Assembly (NCBI GenBank): GCA_963662155.1
Contig: OY759272.1
Coordinates: 42,977,210-43,041,209 of the forward strand
Source of the DNA: Lamellibrachia columna
Taxonomy: Eukaryota > Annelida > Polychaeta > Sabellida > Siboglinidae
Length of the DNA stretch: 64,000 bases
Direction of reading: 5' to 3'
A program made the position numbers and the translations under genes. The notes under the pieces were generated by a model that saw only the letters and a list, made by a program, of their open reading frames with translations, made no database searches and was not told the origin of the DNA. Each line of letters begins with the position of its first letter. The first letter of the stretch is position 1. Positions 33,518 through 44,726 of the stretch are shown here, one piece after another.

Positions 33518-33621
33518 AATGGATGAACTTAGCAAGTCACATTAATAAAAGTGAAAATATTTTGGTGTTGGCCTTACTAGGTCTTACGCAATGTCTTTGC
33601 AGAGTAACATTGTTAAATTGC

Positions 33622-34236
33622 TCCCTTATGAAAATATACCATGACATTACATGGTATGTGGTGGTATTGCAAGCGAGTTTCATGAGTCAACTTACGACTT
33701 TTTCTGCCTTTTAGTCGTAACTTTACGCTTGATATTAGCAATCATAAACTTACGTCGACGTCTAAGACAATGGGCAATGCTATTATACAACAAATTACAA
33801 GCCACACGTTTCTCGCGGCGCCAGCACTCTGTCAGTGTTCATTTTGATGGAACAAGACGTCCGGTTGCATGTCTAAAATTTATACTAACCTTTGGTATGA
33901 TGTTTGTGTCGCCATTCTCTCAACTGTGCATCGCCTGAAGAACTTGCATGTTTATCGCAGAATTTGGTGGTAGCATTCAGCATCGAAACACTGCACGGCC
34001 TATGGCGGATCTCCGTGACCTAACCAAATGACCTAACTAGGTCAATTCTGCACCGATGTAGTTACGACAGGGCGTAAGTTGTCTCATGAAACCAGTCGAA
34101 AACTACGCCAGTGGGTAGATCTTAATTACGCCCAATATTAATCTTAGTAAGTCGTAAACTTACGCCTTCTCGTGAAACCGGCTCCAGGGTATTTACCATG
34201 GTCCATGGAAGACGATGGTATATTTTCATAAGGGGA
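33622..34236. mobile_element. Non-autonomous TIR element (TCCCTTATGAAAATATACCAT ends)
   Basis: Left end TCCCTTATGAAAATATACCA at 33622, right end TGGTATATTTTCATAAGGGG near 34217-34236, about 20 bp of inverted repeat. The interior (615 bp overall) has short ORFs but no recognisable transposase. A related fragment (GAAAATATACCATGGAATTA) occurs at 37986-38010. No target duplication found. Confidence 0.6.
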
Positions 34237-34360
34237 CACATCGGTCCATCGCATCGCGCCATCGTTCCGTCGCTTCGTACCATCATACCATCGCATCGCT
34301 CCATCCAATTGCACCATCGCGTCATCTCCCCATCGTTCCAAATTCAACACAAACAGTGAT
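34237..34360 (+). repeat. Short imperfect CCATCGC repeat
   Basis: Ten or so irregular copies of CCATCGC, CCATCGT and CCATCAT following the TIR element. Simple sequence, not coding. Confidence 0.5.
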
Positions 34361-34601
34361 GGCCCTTTTTGGCCATCATACTTTTCAACATGTAGACCGC
34401 CACCTTACAGGTTTCGTTTTTTTCTTAGACTCTGTATCGCCGAAATGCCCGCGTTGCGTATAATATGTGCATAAAGTGTGTGAATATAAAATAATTCAAA
34501 AGTGTTAAATATGAATTGGACTATGTCTTTTATCTATCTTGAGAGATCAGGCTTTGATCAGTGTTTTGGGAAGGGACCGAAGTTGGTTCCTGCAGCACAT
34601 T

Positions 34602-34638
34602 GGGGGGGGGGGGGGCACGCACGCACGCACGCACGCAC
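34602..34638 (+). repeat. G homopolymer plus CACG tetranucleotide repeat
   Basis: A run of 14 G is followed by six CACG/GCAC units. Confidence 0.9.
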
Positions 34639-35240
34639 TATTTCGGACTGCCCCTCCACGGTATTTTGGTAAAATGATATATTGTAATAAATCAACAAAA
34701 TGAATCGGAAATGTTTTGACATGTGTAATATTCTTTGGGGTTTGTAATTGGATGACAGTATTTTTTTGTAGATTGTTGAATTACGATGGCCACTGAACAT
34801 ATAGTTTCAACTGTCTATAAATTTTACGTTTCTTAATATGCCAGTTTTCGTTGGGTAACATGTTAAGTATGCCGATAAAGAGATACATTGAAGGTATATG
34901 ACATAAGGACTGGTGTAAAGGTACGACAATAATTTTGTTAAATGATAATCAAGCAGAACTTTATTAAATGAGCGAGCATAGACGAAGCGAGCAGAGTCAC
35001 CGGATAATATAACGCTCTCGTGAGGTATTGTTCAAGTACGCCAACGTAATAATCACCATGGCAACATATTGTCCATTGTTTTTACAATTAAACGTTAATC
35101 ACCGACAGCGTCAGATAGAATATTCCCTCGCGCCAACGCAAAGTTCCCAGCAGCATTCAATGTTCAAAGTGACGGTTTCTCGGCGAGCGCAGAATGTTCA
35201 ACGGCCTCAACGCCAAGTATCGCAGCGTCTCGGTGATCTT

Positions 35241-35545
35241 CGCCTCGATCGGCGTCGAATGGGTTTCGTTCGGAGTCCGAGAGCGTTCGTCCACGTCCAC
35301 GTTAGATGTTTCCTACGAACGAGCGCCGCGGTCGACGTCGACGTCGGACGTTTTGTGATGTTCGCCAGTTCGACCGAGACCGTTCATCTGCGGCCACGAT
35401 AGATGATCTTCGCCTCGGTCGGCGTTGATCGCGTAACGTCCACAGTCCGAGTGCGTCCACCGACGGCCACAGTAGATGTATCCGATGACGTTAGATAGTT
35501 GACGAATCAGCGCCTCGATCGGCGACGACGATGGATGTTTCTAGT
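35241..35545 (+). repeat. CpG-rich degenerate repeat (CGCCTCGATCGGCG)
   Basis: CGCCTC(G/A)(A/G)TCGGCG motifs at 35241, 35411 and 35511 lie within sequence rich in GACGTCGACG-type words. Composition differs sharply from the AT-rich surroundings. No convincing protein; it could be a decayed satellite or a CpG-rich regulatory stretch. Confidence 0.45.
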
Positions 35546-36132
35546 GGCGATCGCTCGTGTCGGTGTTAACGTTTCTGGTGACATTTGCCGATCAGTTGAT
35601 CTCGATCGTTCGCTCGCGCTTGGAATTTTCTCAAACACGAACTAGGCACTGAGCAAATTCAATATTACCCAACGTAAAATACTAGATAAAAATAAATATT
35701 AATAAATAAAAATAAAACCAGCAACATGTCGTCACGTCCACAGCAGTCGTCGTCTGGATAAATAATAAACGCTCGGTAACACCGTACACGTGTGCATCTC
35801 CCCGGAGGTTCCCCGGTCCCCCGGGGCAACTCCTCGTCACAAAGCTAAAAAGGATAAAGAAATAAAAGTGAATCTTAATACCAACGCGTCGTGTCGTCTG
35901 CAGTCGCAACAGCGGTCGGTCAAACCGGAAGCACGCGTGAGGCACCTGAAATGAAAAATCACCGGTGATTAGCCGATTACCTTTTAAACAACTTTACTGG
36001 TTACCTGGGCTACATCTCAATAACACGAATATCATCATCTTGAACACACGCAGTGCTGCATATAGGCCTATGCGTACAAACTTCGGAGGGTTATGTTATG
36101 CTTACCTCGGAGTAGTGGGTGTCCCTCCCGAC

Positions 36133-36926
36133 CACGGGCAACTGAATCAACTTGGCCTTGGGCCTTTATAACTAATATATACTAAAGGGTATGCAACATG
36201 GAATGACACCACTCACCTTTCAACATCCGTATCTGAGCTTTGCAATGCATAATCCGATTACTACGATCACACACATATGTCCAAATGAATAAACTTTCAC
36301 TATACCTACTTTTGATTACACATATGTCTGTATTTCTTAACGAAAAGTTACATTTTAACGACTGCGCGCACAAAAGTACATACGACGCCATGTCATCACG
36401 TGACAACGCAGAAACACTTTGTTACAGAAATAGTCGACCTAACAAAAAGCCAGCAGCGTCTCTGTCTGACAGCTTCTACGTGCGGTTATATTTTTGATCT
36501 ATCAATGAAGACGTCGGAAGACATAACCTTTTGGTAAGTCATATATGCAATTTAAGGTTTACGCAACATTTGTCCACTGAAAGTTGTTGTAAATTTATTT
36601 TGTTGGGTCGACTATTTCCGTAACATAGTTTGTTGAACCTCACTTTCGTCTGCGTTGTCACGTGATGACATGGCGTCGTATGTACTTTTGTGCGCGCAGT
36701 CGTTAAAATGTAACTTTTCGTTAAGAAATACAGACATGTGTAATCAAAAGTAGGTATAGTGAAAGTTTATTCATTTGGACATATGTGTGTGATCGTAGTA
36801 ATCGGATTATGCATTGCAAAGCTCAGATACGGATGTTGAAAGGTGAGTGGTGTCATTCCATGTTGCATACCCTTTAGTATATATTAGTTATAAAGGCCCA
36901 AGGCCAAGTTGATTCAGTTGCCCGTG
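36133..36926. repeat. Long inverted repeat, arms of about 315-330 bp around a 150-bp loop
   Basis: The left arm 36133-36447 (from CACGGGCAACTGAATCAACT) is the near-exact reverse complement of 36597-36926 (ending AGTTGATTCAGTTGCCCGTG). The outer roughly 270 bp match almost completely. Nearer the loop the right arm has about 20 extra bases. Shared landmarks include ACATACGACGCCATGTCATC. No transposase or clear target duplication. A transcript would fold into one long hairpin. Confidence 0.95.
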
Positions 36927-36929
36927 CTC

Positions 36930-38130
36930 CCGACGGGTAGTCTTGACTGTAGAACACCCACAACCGTGCAGTGCCTTCACGCGTCACTTCCGGTAGAATG
37001 AGGCTTTCCGCCGATCCCATGGCATGAACCATTGCACCGTTTGCGCTGTGAACCCTTAGACAGACACAGCTTCAGTTTGTCTTCACTTCACGTAGAGTTC
37101 GACATCATCGTAGGGTTGTTTCGTCCAATCCACGACTTGAAATTATCCCCGAGATTGTCCACCCTTCGTTGTGGCCAACAACTAATCAACAACAAAAACA
37201 ATAATACGATTTATTATCTAACATTATTAAAACAACGGTGTAGCCTGTAGGAGATATATCACGATTTATAAGTATACCTTGTTGTGATATATTAGTATAA
37301 ACACAATACCAGTAATAATACAACTTCCATAGCCTAGCATGGCGCCTAACTCCTCGCGGACCCGAGCTCAGATATATAACAAACCAAAATCGTTAAGCCT
37401 ACTACTACTACTTCTTCTATATTCCGCGTAGCCTCAACGTGCTGAGCAGACGGTTCGGTAGGCGAACACACAAAATACAATGTAAATACTCGTCACATAT
37501 TTATGTCAGAAGAACAGGCAATGTTAGTTAAACTTACCAATTATAATGTTGATCCATCGTGAGTAATGTCCAGAGATCCGCGAGTTTGGTCTCCGGTAGA
37601 CGATAACGCGTCAAGACGCCTTCGAACATTTCTGTTCGCAGCCCGTTCAAAACACGTCCGGTTTGTTTGAAATCTAGCATGTAAATGATTGCTACCAGTT
37701 ACCACACCGTGACGTAACGATATCGGCGCATTTCATTGGTCATGTTTGATTTACGTCAAAGAACAATCGACGTTTGAAATTCATAGAAACCGTTCGCCGA
37801 TTAAAACGTTGCTTTCTAACGTACGCACGCTAAACGTCGCAAGCAAACGTCCAAAGCTCCCGCGCGTTTGAGAGTTTGCAACTCCGCGAAGCACAGTTTG
37901 TCACATGCTGCATATTACTGTTATTATTTGCTTTAGAATGAATCCTAAAGGTCATGGTTTAGTTTACGCATAGCCTGACCCTGGTGAAAATATACCATGG
38001 AATTACATGGTATACCATTGTATACCATGGGATTTCGTGGTATTACACGGTATCACCTATCAACTGATCTAGAGTCTGCATATAAACGATTCCAGTCTAC
38101 CGAAACGGCTCCTCTCAAGATGCACAGTGA
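36930..38130. other. Unassigned sequence with a fragment of the 33622-type element
   Basis: No conserved coding sequence. At 37986-38060 the words ATACCATGG and ACATGGTATACC recur several times and match the end of the 33622-34236 element. The rest is moderately GC-balanced and otherwise featureless. Confidence 0.4.
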
Positions 38131-38132
38131 TA

Positions 38133-38255
38133 ATAATTGACAACATGGACAATAGCAAGGTCACACCGCTCACTTTCCTAGATCTCTCAGTTGCTTTCGA
38201 TACGATTGATCATTCAATCATTTTACACCGCCTTCATAGACAGCCCGTACATGTT
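38133..38255 (+). pseudogene. LINE reverse transcriptase fragment
   Basis: Plus-strand frame reads DNMDNSKVTPLTFLDLSVAF then DTIDHSIILHRL and stops soon after. This is the FLDLSKAFDT block of a non-LTR reverse transcriptase, about 40 residues only. Confidence 0.8.
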
Positions 38256-38346
38256 TGATGACATCGAAGGCACACAGTAACGGTACGAAATAACGTGTGC
38301 AGTGCGTCCGGTCCAACACTCGGTGCTTCATGTTGGACGTCTGCAG

Positions 38347-38550
38347 TGAACATCTCAAAATGTCCGGCTATCGACCCGTGAACCCCTGTAAGGGACAATG
38401 CACCCACTTGAGAGTACATCACCATCTCAGGGATGTCCGGCTCGCGACCCGTGAAGGGACAACGCACCCACTTGAGAGTACATCACCATCTCAGGGATGT
38501 CCGGCTCGCGACCCGTGAAGGGACAACGCACCCACTTGAAAGTTCATCAC
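38347..38550 (+). repeat. 64-bp tandem repeat, about 2.7 copies
   Basis: CACCCACTTGAGAGTACATC starts at 38401 and recurs at 38465 and, diverging, at 38529. A partial diverged unit precedes. Each unit contains ATGTCCGGCTCGCGACCCGT. Confidence 0.85.
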
Positions 38551-38942
38551 CAGATCTGCCGCTTTCTTCGCTGAAACCCGTATTTTAACTTGAAATTCTC
38601 CATAAAGACGTACACATGTATAAACAATGGCATTGGTTAGTCGCACATAGCTTTTATATTCTGATTGAGTGTCACCATCTACCACTGACTGCCAGGCTGT
38701 GAAATATGTCTAATACCTTTGTACAACAAATCTTCCTAACATCAAAAGCATTTTCGAACAAATATGGCATATTTATTCTTTGACTGCTGCAAGTTTGTCG
38801 TTCAATTAAGCACTCAGATAAAAAACCTTTAATCTTTCAAATGTTGCCCCTATTAGAGACTTAATTTGTCTGGTATTATGCAATTTAGCATTATATAAAA
38901 TATGCGTGAGTAGTTTATGTATTCTCCTTGTGTAGGGGAAGG

Positions 38943-39489
38943 CAGTGTTAGTTGAGCCGTTTTTCATTCTTTTTGATATCTAGGGCACAATTATATTCGT
39001 AACTCAAAACTGTTTTTACTCACGTAAACTATGATTATTAGTTGATCATTTTATACCAAGATAATAAAACTAGTACGCATAGATAATTATATGCAGCTGA
39101 TTCAAATATGGTTAGTAAGGTGGCTCAACTAACACTTGGTGTGGGGTAAGTTGAGCCACAGTGTAGCGTAAGTTAGGTAAATGCTTTGTGTACTTTCCAT
39201 AAGCTTTGTACTAAAATTTAATAATAACGCAGCCAACACATCTACCCAATGGGTACAACACGTCTCTACGCTCTTGATTAATAAGTTGACGCACTTAATT
39301 AATACAGATTTAATGGCCAATCGCAACCAGTATAGCTAATTGCCAATATGTTGCCTTGTACCCAATGTCCCAATTTGCTCGGAAAAATTAATTCCTTGAT
39401 GTATTTTGGGGTAAAGAACTCTAATCTTTGCTATTTAGCCGCAGCTCAACTAACCCTCACTTGGGCCTTGGGTTGCTCAACTAGCACTG
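38943..39489. mobile_element. Small TIR element with CAGTGTTAGTTGAGC ends (hAT-like)
   Basis: Left end CAGTGTTAGTTGAGCCG at 38943; right end GCTCAACTAGCACTG at 39475-39489, inverse with one mismatch in 15. Further copies of GTTGAGC/GCTCAAC occur inside (39122, 39149, 39444) as sub-terminal repeats. CAGTG ends are typical of hAT, but an 8-bp target duplication is not visible. Confidence 0.55.
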
Positions 39490-39499
39490 TTTCGACAAT

Positions 39500-39571
39500 T
39501 AAGCAGACACAATGCTTAGCGCAATGACCAAGTCACTTGTACATGTGTGTAGGCCTACGTGAGATCATACT
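39500..39571 (+). repeat. Dispersed 70-bp repeat, copy 1
   Basis: Contains CACTTGTACATGTGTGTAGG then CCTACGTGAGATCATACT. It matches 41181-41250 with a few differences. Confidence 0.7.
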
Positions 39572-39587
39572 CCAAACTACTGCCTTA

Positions 39588-39852
39588 CACCATAGACGTA
39601 AATAGAACACCCGTTAGTAAAACAAGACCGCTGATCCCTTATCAGTTGACACTTGATAAAGTGATGCAGGCATGGACCAGTGACATTCATGCTGCTGCAC
39701 GGCAAGAATCCACTGGAGGCCCAGTGTTTATACTGTACAGCACCCAGTCTTCATCATATATCTATAGATATATAGTACTAATAAGAGACTATTACTATAT
39801 ATGCATATTACCTTATTACGTGCGCAATCTATCCATGCACCTTGTATATCAA
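39588..39852 (+). repeat. Dispersed ~265-bp repeat, copy 1
   Basis: Begins ATAGACGTAAATAGAACACC and ends CCATGCACCTTGTATATCAA. It matches 63505-63775 in the same orientation with about 10% differences by eye. It holds a tempting 100-residue ORF, but the matching copy sits inside a LINE, so this is repeat sequence. Confidence 0.85.
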
Positions 39853-41180
39853 ATATCATAACATATTAACTATAACAGTAGCACCACTAAACATGATCGA
39901 AACTTAACTTTCTGAAGTGCTCTATACATGTATTAGCTAATGACTGCAAGTGGTCAAAATCTCATTAAGCCCTGTTGGACATTCTTCCAACAGGGCTTAA
40001 GGTCCCAAAAATATTCTTCTCCCATCTTCCAACACATTCCCCAGCTGCTCCATCACAGCCATTTCCACCTGCAGATCAAGATCTGGCCAACTTGCCCAAG
40101 GACACTCATCTCATTTAAGCTGTCAATTGCTTTAGTAGGCAACCTTTCACATGGATTGTCAAACAAATGCATAGAATGCAATGAATGTTGCAATGTGTAC
40201 AGAATGAGTTACATGATAGTGGTTCATACAACGATGAAAAGGCAAACGACGACCAAAAAGGGGAGAGCCTCATTAAATGCAGATGACTTAATAAAGAAAA
40301 AAATCTTATTAATGAGCTGACATCTAGTAGTTTTAAAAAAGTTACAAATATGCATACACGCACGCACACATTATTTATAAAACTGAATCTTACCCCTATA
40401 ACATTTTATGTTGCACCCACTCAATGTGACTACTGGGAAACATTGAATGTACGTTACCCCCAAGAAAAGCGAACGTATCTAATATATTGATATTTCAGAA
40501 CATTTTCGAAACTGTTACACTCATTCACTTATACACTAACACAGCACAAACATTTGCGACATAAATTACCTGAAAATAACGATATGTTAGATTCTGTCGA
40601 TTCGTACAGCTGTAAGCCAGACAGGAAATAACCATATTCGTTGTCCCACAACTTTCTCCAGCAAGCCTCCAAAATGTTTGTCTTGGAGAGTTTAACACTA
40701 ATGCACGATGCTCACTCCAGTATGAACAACCCAACTGCCCACACTTATAACACAACTGCTGGGACCACCCTCACCCAAATTATTAATTAGTCTGCTGGCC
40801 ATGCCCCATTAAGAACAAATGACAATGACAAATTTTCAAGTTAATTGGTTCCTAGTGTCATCGTCACCGGCTACTAGCCCGATAAGTTTATACTTCTCTG
40901 GTAGCCACCTCATCTTCATTGCTTTTGTTTGCCTTATATTGTACATGATGATGGTGAGGAAATAAATTTACTTACTTGCTTACATATGTTAGACAACTAT
41001 TTGTAACATGCTATGTTCACACTATAAACAGTACTACCCTATGTGTCATGCAGTGGATGCAACTGTTTCTGCCGTTCAATGAAATACTGGCCAGTGGTCC
41101 AAGCCTGCTTCACTGCAGTGAGCTGGCTAATCGCTCTTGTTTATGGGGGGGGGGGTGATTAATGATGTAACTATGAAGTA
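39853..41180. other. Unassigned sequence with a 15-bp hairpin
   Basis: At 39965-40000 TTAAGCCCTGTTGGA, a short loop and its inverse form a clean hairpin. I see no conserved protein or RNA gene. The reading frame at 39940-40320 has no recognisable domain. Confidence 0.4.
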
Positions 41181-41250
41181 CACACAATACATAGCGCAAC
41201 GACCAAGACACTTGTACATGTGTGTAGGCCTACATGAGATCATACTGATG
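41181..41250 (+). repeat. Dispersed 70-bp repeat, copy 2
   Basis: Matches 39500-39571 (CACTTGTACATGTGTGTAGG), then diverges. Confidence 0.7.
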
Positions 41251-41487
41251 CTGCGGTTGTTGGTTGAGACTTCTTTTTTGAGTGAACAAATCCTTCTCTA
41301 CATTTCCCCCCGAGACCAATAGGCGTTTTTTTCTTTTGTTCCTCAACTGCGTGCTTAACTGGTGTGTCTGTCAAAATCGCTGTGCTGCGTTTCTGGCTTT
41401 TTTTGGGCCTATATAGTGTTGTGAGGTACAGCTTTGGAGAATGGTCGCAGTTCTCTCACCTGGGGTGTTGGCGGCGGTGAGAACATG

Positions 41488-41597
<110 letters not shown>

Positions 41598-42034
41598 GAG
41601 AGGATCGTCTTGACTGTTTGACGGAGTGGTACGACATTAACTAGTAACGTGTGCTACGTCATCCCAGAGCACTCGCATATGTGGTGGAACTGCAGATACC
41701 CAGTTCACTATGAATCCGCCAGGTGGCGCTGCTTGATTGCTTCTACTAAAGCCCGCAGCACACTAGCCGATATTTTGTCGTGACTAGCACGCCTCACGTG
41801 CAGTGATGCGGAGAAGACGACATGCTTTTGAGGACAAGGATACGCAGAAAAGCAAACAAACAAAATCCTTCCGCCTATTGAAATCATTTAAAAATCGACA
41901 GTTTCAACATGTTCTACCAGCAAACTTGCCAATGTGCCTGCTCATATGCAGTTATGTCACACCAGGAAGTCTAATTGAGGCATGGTCCCATTTGTCATCG
42001 TGGCCGCGACATTGGGGGCCGTCATGTTTACAAT

Positions 42035-42087
42035 AGAGAGTTTTTGCAAGCGCACCGATCTCGGCTCCCTTCCCGATCCCGATCTCG
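42035..42087 (+). repeat. Harbinger left terminal inverted repeat
   Basis: 53 bp, C at position 31 where the right copy has T on the matching strand. GATCTCGG and CGATCCCGATCTCG motifs are likely transposase or Myb binding words (inference). Confidence 0.95.
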
Positions 42088-42603
42088 CGCGCGATCGGTA
42101 CGGTGAGTAGGAGATCGGGAACCGAGTAGAGTTTTTGCAACACGCGCAAACGTAACCCGATCTACGCGGATGGCGCCATCTACAGGATGTGCACAAACTA
42201 ATACAACTGCTCAAAACCGTTGCAACGAGTATGTGTTTTACCCTTTTCTTCAACGTTTTGGCGATTAGGTAAGTAAATGTAATATGATGTACTTGTTTTG
42301 TCATTATAATTATACATGTAGATATTATATATATTTCACGTTGCCAATTGCTGTTGGTAACTAAATTGTCTCATACATAAAAACATACTTCGTATATGAA
42401 TATTAATAAGAATAATTTCCAATAATTATATATTATAATATTATTACGTTAAGGTCAGTGCCAGTGCAGTGGCATTGACAGTATTAATTAAAGTATTGTA
42501 TTTGTTTGCCCTTTTGGTGCGAATAAAAAAATGGCTACTAAAAAAAGCTTATTTAATGTTGGTATGGAAGCGTTCACCTCTTCAACATTGCAGCGAACTA
42601 ACC

Positions 42604-44037
42604 ATGAGCTGCAGTCCAGAGAAAAAAAACCAACGCCGGTACTACTCCAGCTTAATGGACTTGCTACTAATAAAATTCACTGCAGCTGAAAACCCATATA
42701 CCAATGGGTGGGATCTGGTGGCAGCACGAATGCAGGAGGCGGGATACAACGTCACCAAACGTAGCACCAGTGACCGCTTAGCCCGTCTTTTAACGTACCA
42801 CCGTGCAGAAGACAGAAAAAGTCTTAAGAGGTTATTACATTCATTTAAAAAATCAATATTTATTCCAAAAACAGTACAAATTCCATAACAATCAAAATAG
42901 AATACAACACCATAGTCAACATGAGTAATTAATATATTAGTATTATTTAATGTGTTGGAACTTATATATGCTTCACCCCCAGACAGAATACTAATACAAA
43001 TATTTATATATATATATATATACACATATATATATATATTACTAGTACATTCATGTACTTACGAAAAATGTCCCTCAAACTATATGAACAATGTTTCTGT
43101 AGTTCCGGATCAGACGAAGATTACACAGAAAAGATTTACCACCTTGAAGTTATTGACGCCCTGGAGAATGACCATAAGGAGGCTATGAGGAAGAACTTAA
43201 AGGTCAAGACAGACCAAGAGGCAGTAAGTGATTACAATTATTGGAAGACTGTGAGATACGGAATTTAAAGTCACTGATAAATAGCCCTTGTGTGCAGTGT
43301 AAAATGGCTCTAGATAACCACGAGTACTGTCAATGCATGCCATAATAGCAAATAGTTAAAATGTAATCTTAATATGTACTTTTTGACAAAATATACACTC
43401 AGAGTTTTACAGTGTGGGGAGAAAATAGAAGAGATACAACTGTTGATTTGTGTACTGTCACCCAGGTGATGACCACAATTTGCCATGATAAAATGTTACA
43501 ATAACATTTTATTAATATATTACTTAACAGCATCTGTAACAACAAGAGCATTACATTCATGACCACTACTACCAAACTAAGAACACAATAAGATAGGCTG
43601 TGCGCACACATACCCTTAAATTAATAACAATCTCCCCTATAATGTACTTTAGAAATATACCAACCAGATACTTGGTCATTTCTGGCAAATAAATGACCCC
43701 CTGGCTCTTGCTGTAATTTCTTAATGTATTTCAGGAAAGAAAGAAAGGCCAGGAAATAAGGGAGGCGGCCATGACCGGCAAACGGCCTACTACATCAGCC
43801 AAAGGGGCTGAAACGGAGACAAATCCACCAGTCCCTCGAACCCCTGCACCGAAGCGTTGCCAAAGTAACACTGAGGCGACGCTGCAATTTCTTCGAGAGA
43901 AGGCAGCAAAAGAGCAAGATCTCCGCTCAAAGGAGCTATCGCTGCGTGAGCGAGAGTTGGCCTTGCAAGAGGCACGTTTCGAACTCGAGCGAGAGGAGAG
44001 GCGCCAGATGCTGGCAATGTTACTTAAGAAATCGTAA
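42604..44037 (+). CDS. Harbinger Myb/SANT-like DNA-binding protein, three exons
   Basis: Exons 42604-42830, 43103-43223, 43735-44037 (651 nt, 216 residues plus TAA), all GT-AG and in phase. The ATG at 42604 (MSCSPEKKNQRRYY) is chosen because the trihelix/Myb-like domain begins just after it: SLMDLLLIKFTAAENPYTNG, then WDLVAARMQEAGYNVTKRST and DRLARLLTYHR. Exon 2 carries an acidic segment (SGSDEDYTEK). Exon 3 has a Pro-rich linker (TNPPVPRTPAPKR) and a C-terminal coiled coil (KEQDLRSKELSLRERELALQ). Known family role: this protein carries the transposase to the nucleus and binds the element ends. A microsatellite (43005-43039) sits in intron 1. An upstream 5' exon is possible. Confidence 0.82.
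43005..43039. repeat. TA/CATA microsatellite in the Myb-like gene intron
   Basis: Short TA runs interrupted by ACACA. Confidence 0.85.
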
Positions 44038-44726
44038 ATTGTGTGTACAGTTTAGTGCCTCTTTCAAGTAATAAATCTAATATTTCAAACTGTTACAGCT
44101 GTTTTATCGAAACCATATTTTTCACAATTGGAATAAGAATAACTGGAAATAATTATGCTAGCCAAATAAGCTTTTCAGTGGTGTATTCAGTTAATTCTTT
44201 TCTACACAACAGCCAGAATACATTCTCAAAATATTCAAAAGTTATATAACTATTTGTTGCAAAACAAATTGTTTTGAAGTGTCAAACATTTAAAGAAACA
44301 TTTACTAAAATTAGTTTGTGCCAGTAATGTAATTTACTATACACTGAATATGGTTCTGCAAGAATTACAATATTTTTATTCTATAAGAATGGATTTGTTT
44401 CCCAATTTTCCAATATTTTTTTAATAGTGGCCATTTTGTTTGTTGCCATTGAAACGGTCTGGCAGAAAAAAATGTATATTTTTACTCAGTAAGAAACACT
44501 ACAATTTGGCAAGAAAAATGTGCACAAAGCAAATATATATATTTTTTTATACCTGGAGTTTCTCACCTTAATATCCTCTGGCATATTTACTTATGCATTT
44601 TATGGCCAGTGTACGACAATGTTATATATTGTATACTGATTATGGTTAAGCAAGATTTATAATATTTTTGTTCAATACAGAATGGCATTGATTCTCAATT
44701 TGCCAATATTTATTCATCAAGGTGAC

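Noticed and set aside
39559..39861. 100-residue ORF that also occurs near 63432-63728
   Set aside because: The similarity is that of a dispersed repeat, one copy of which is inserted in a LINE. There is no recognisable domain.
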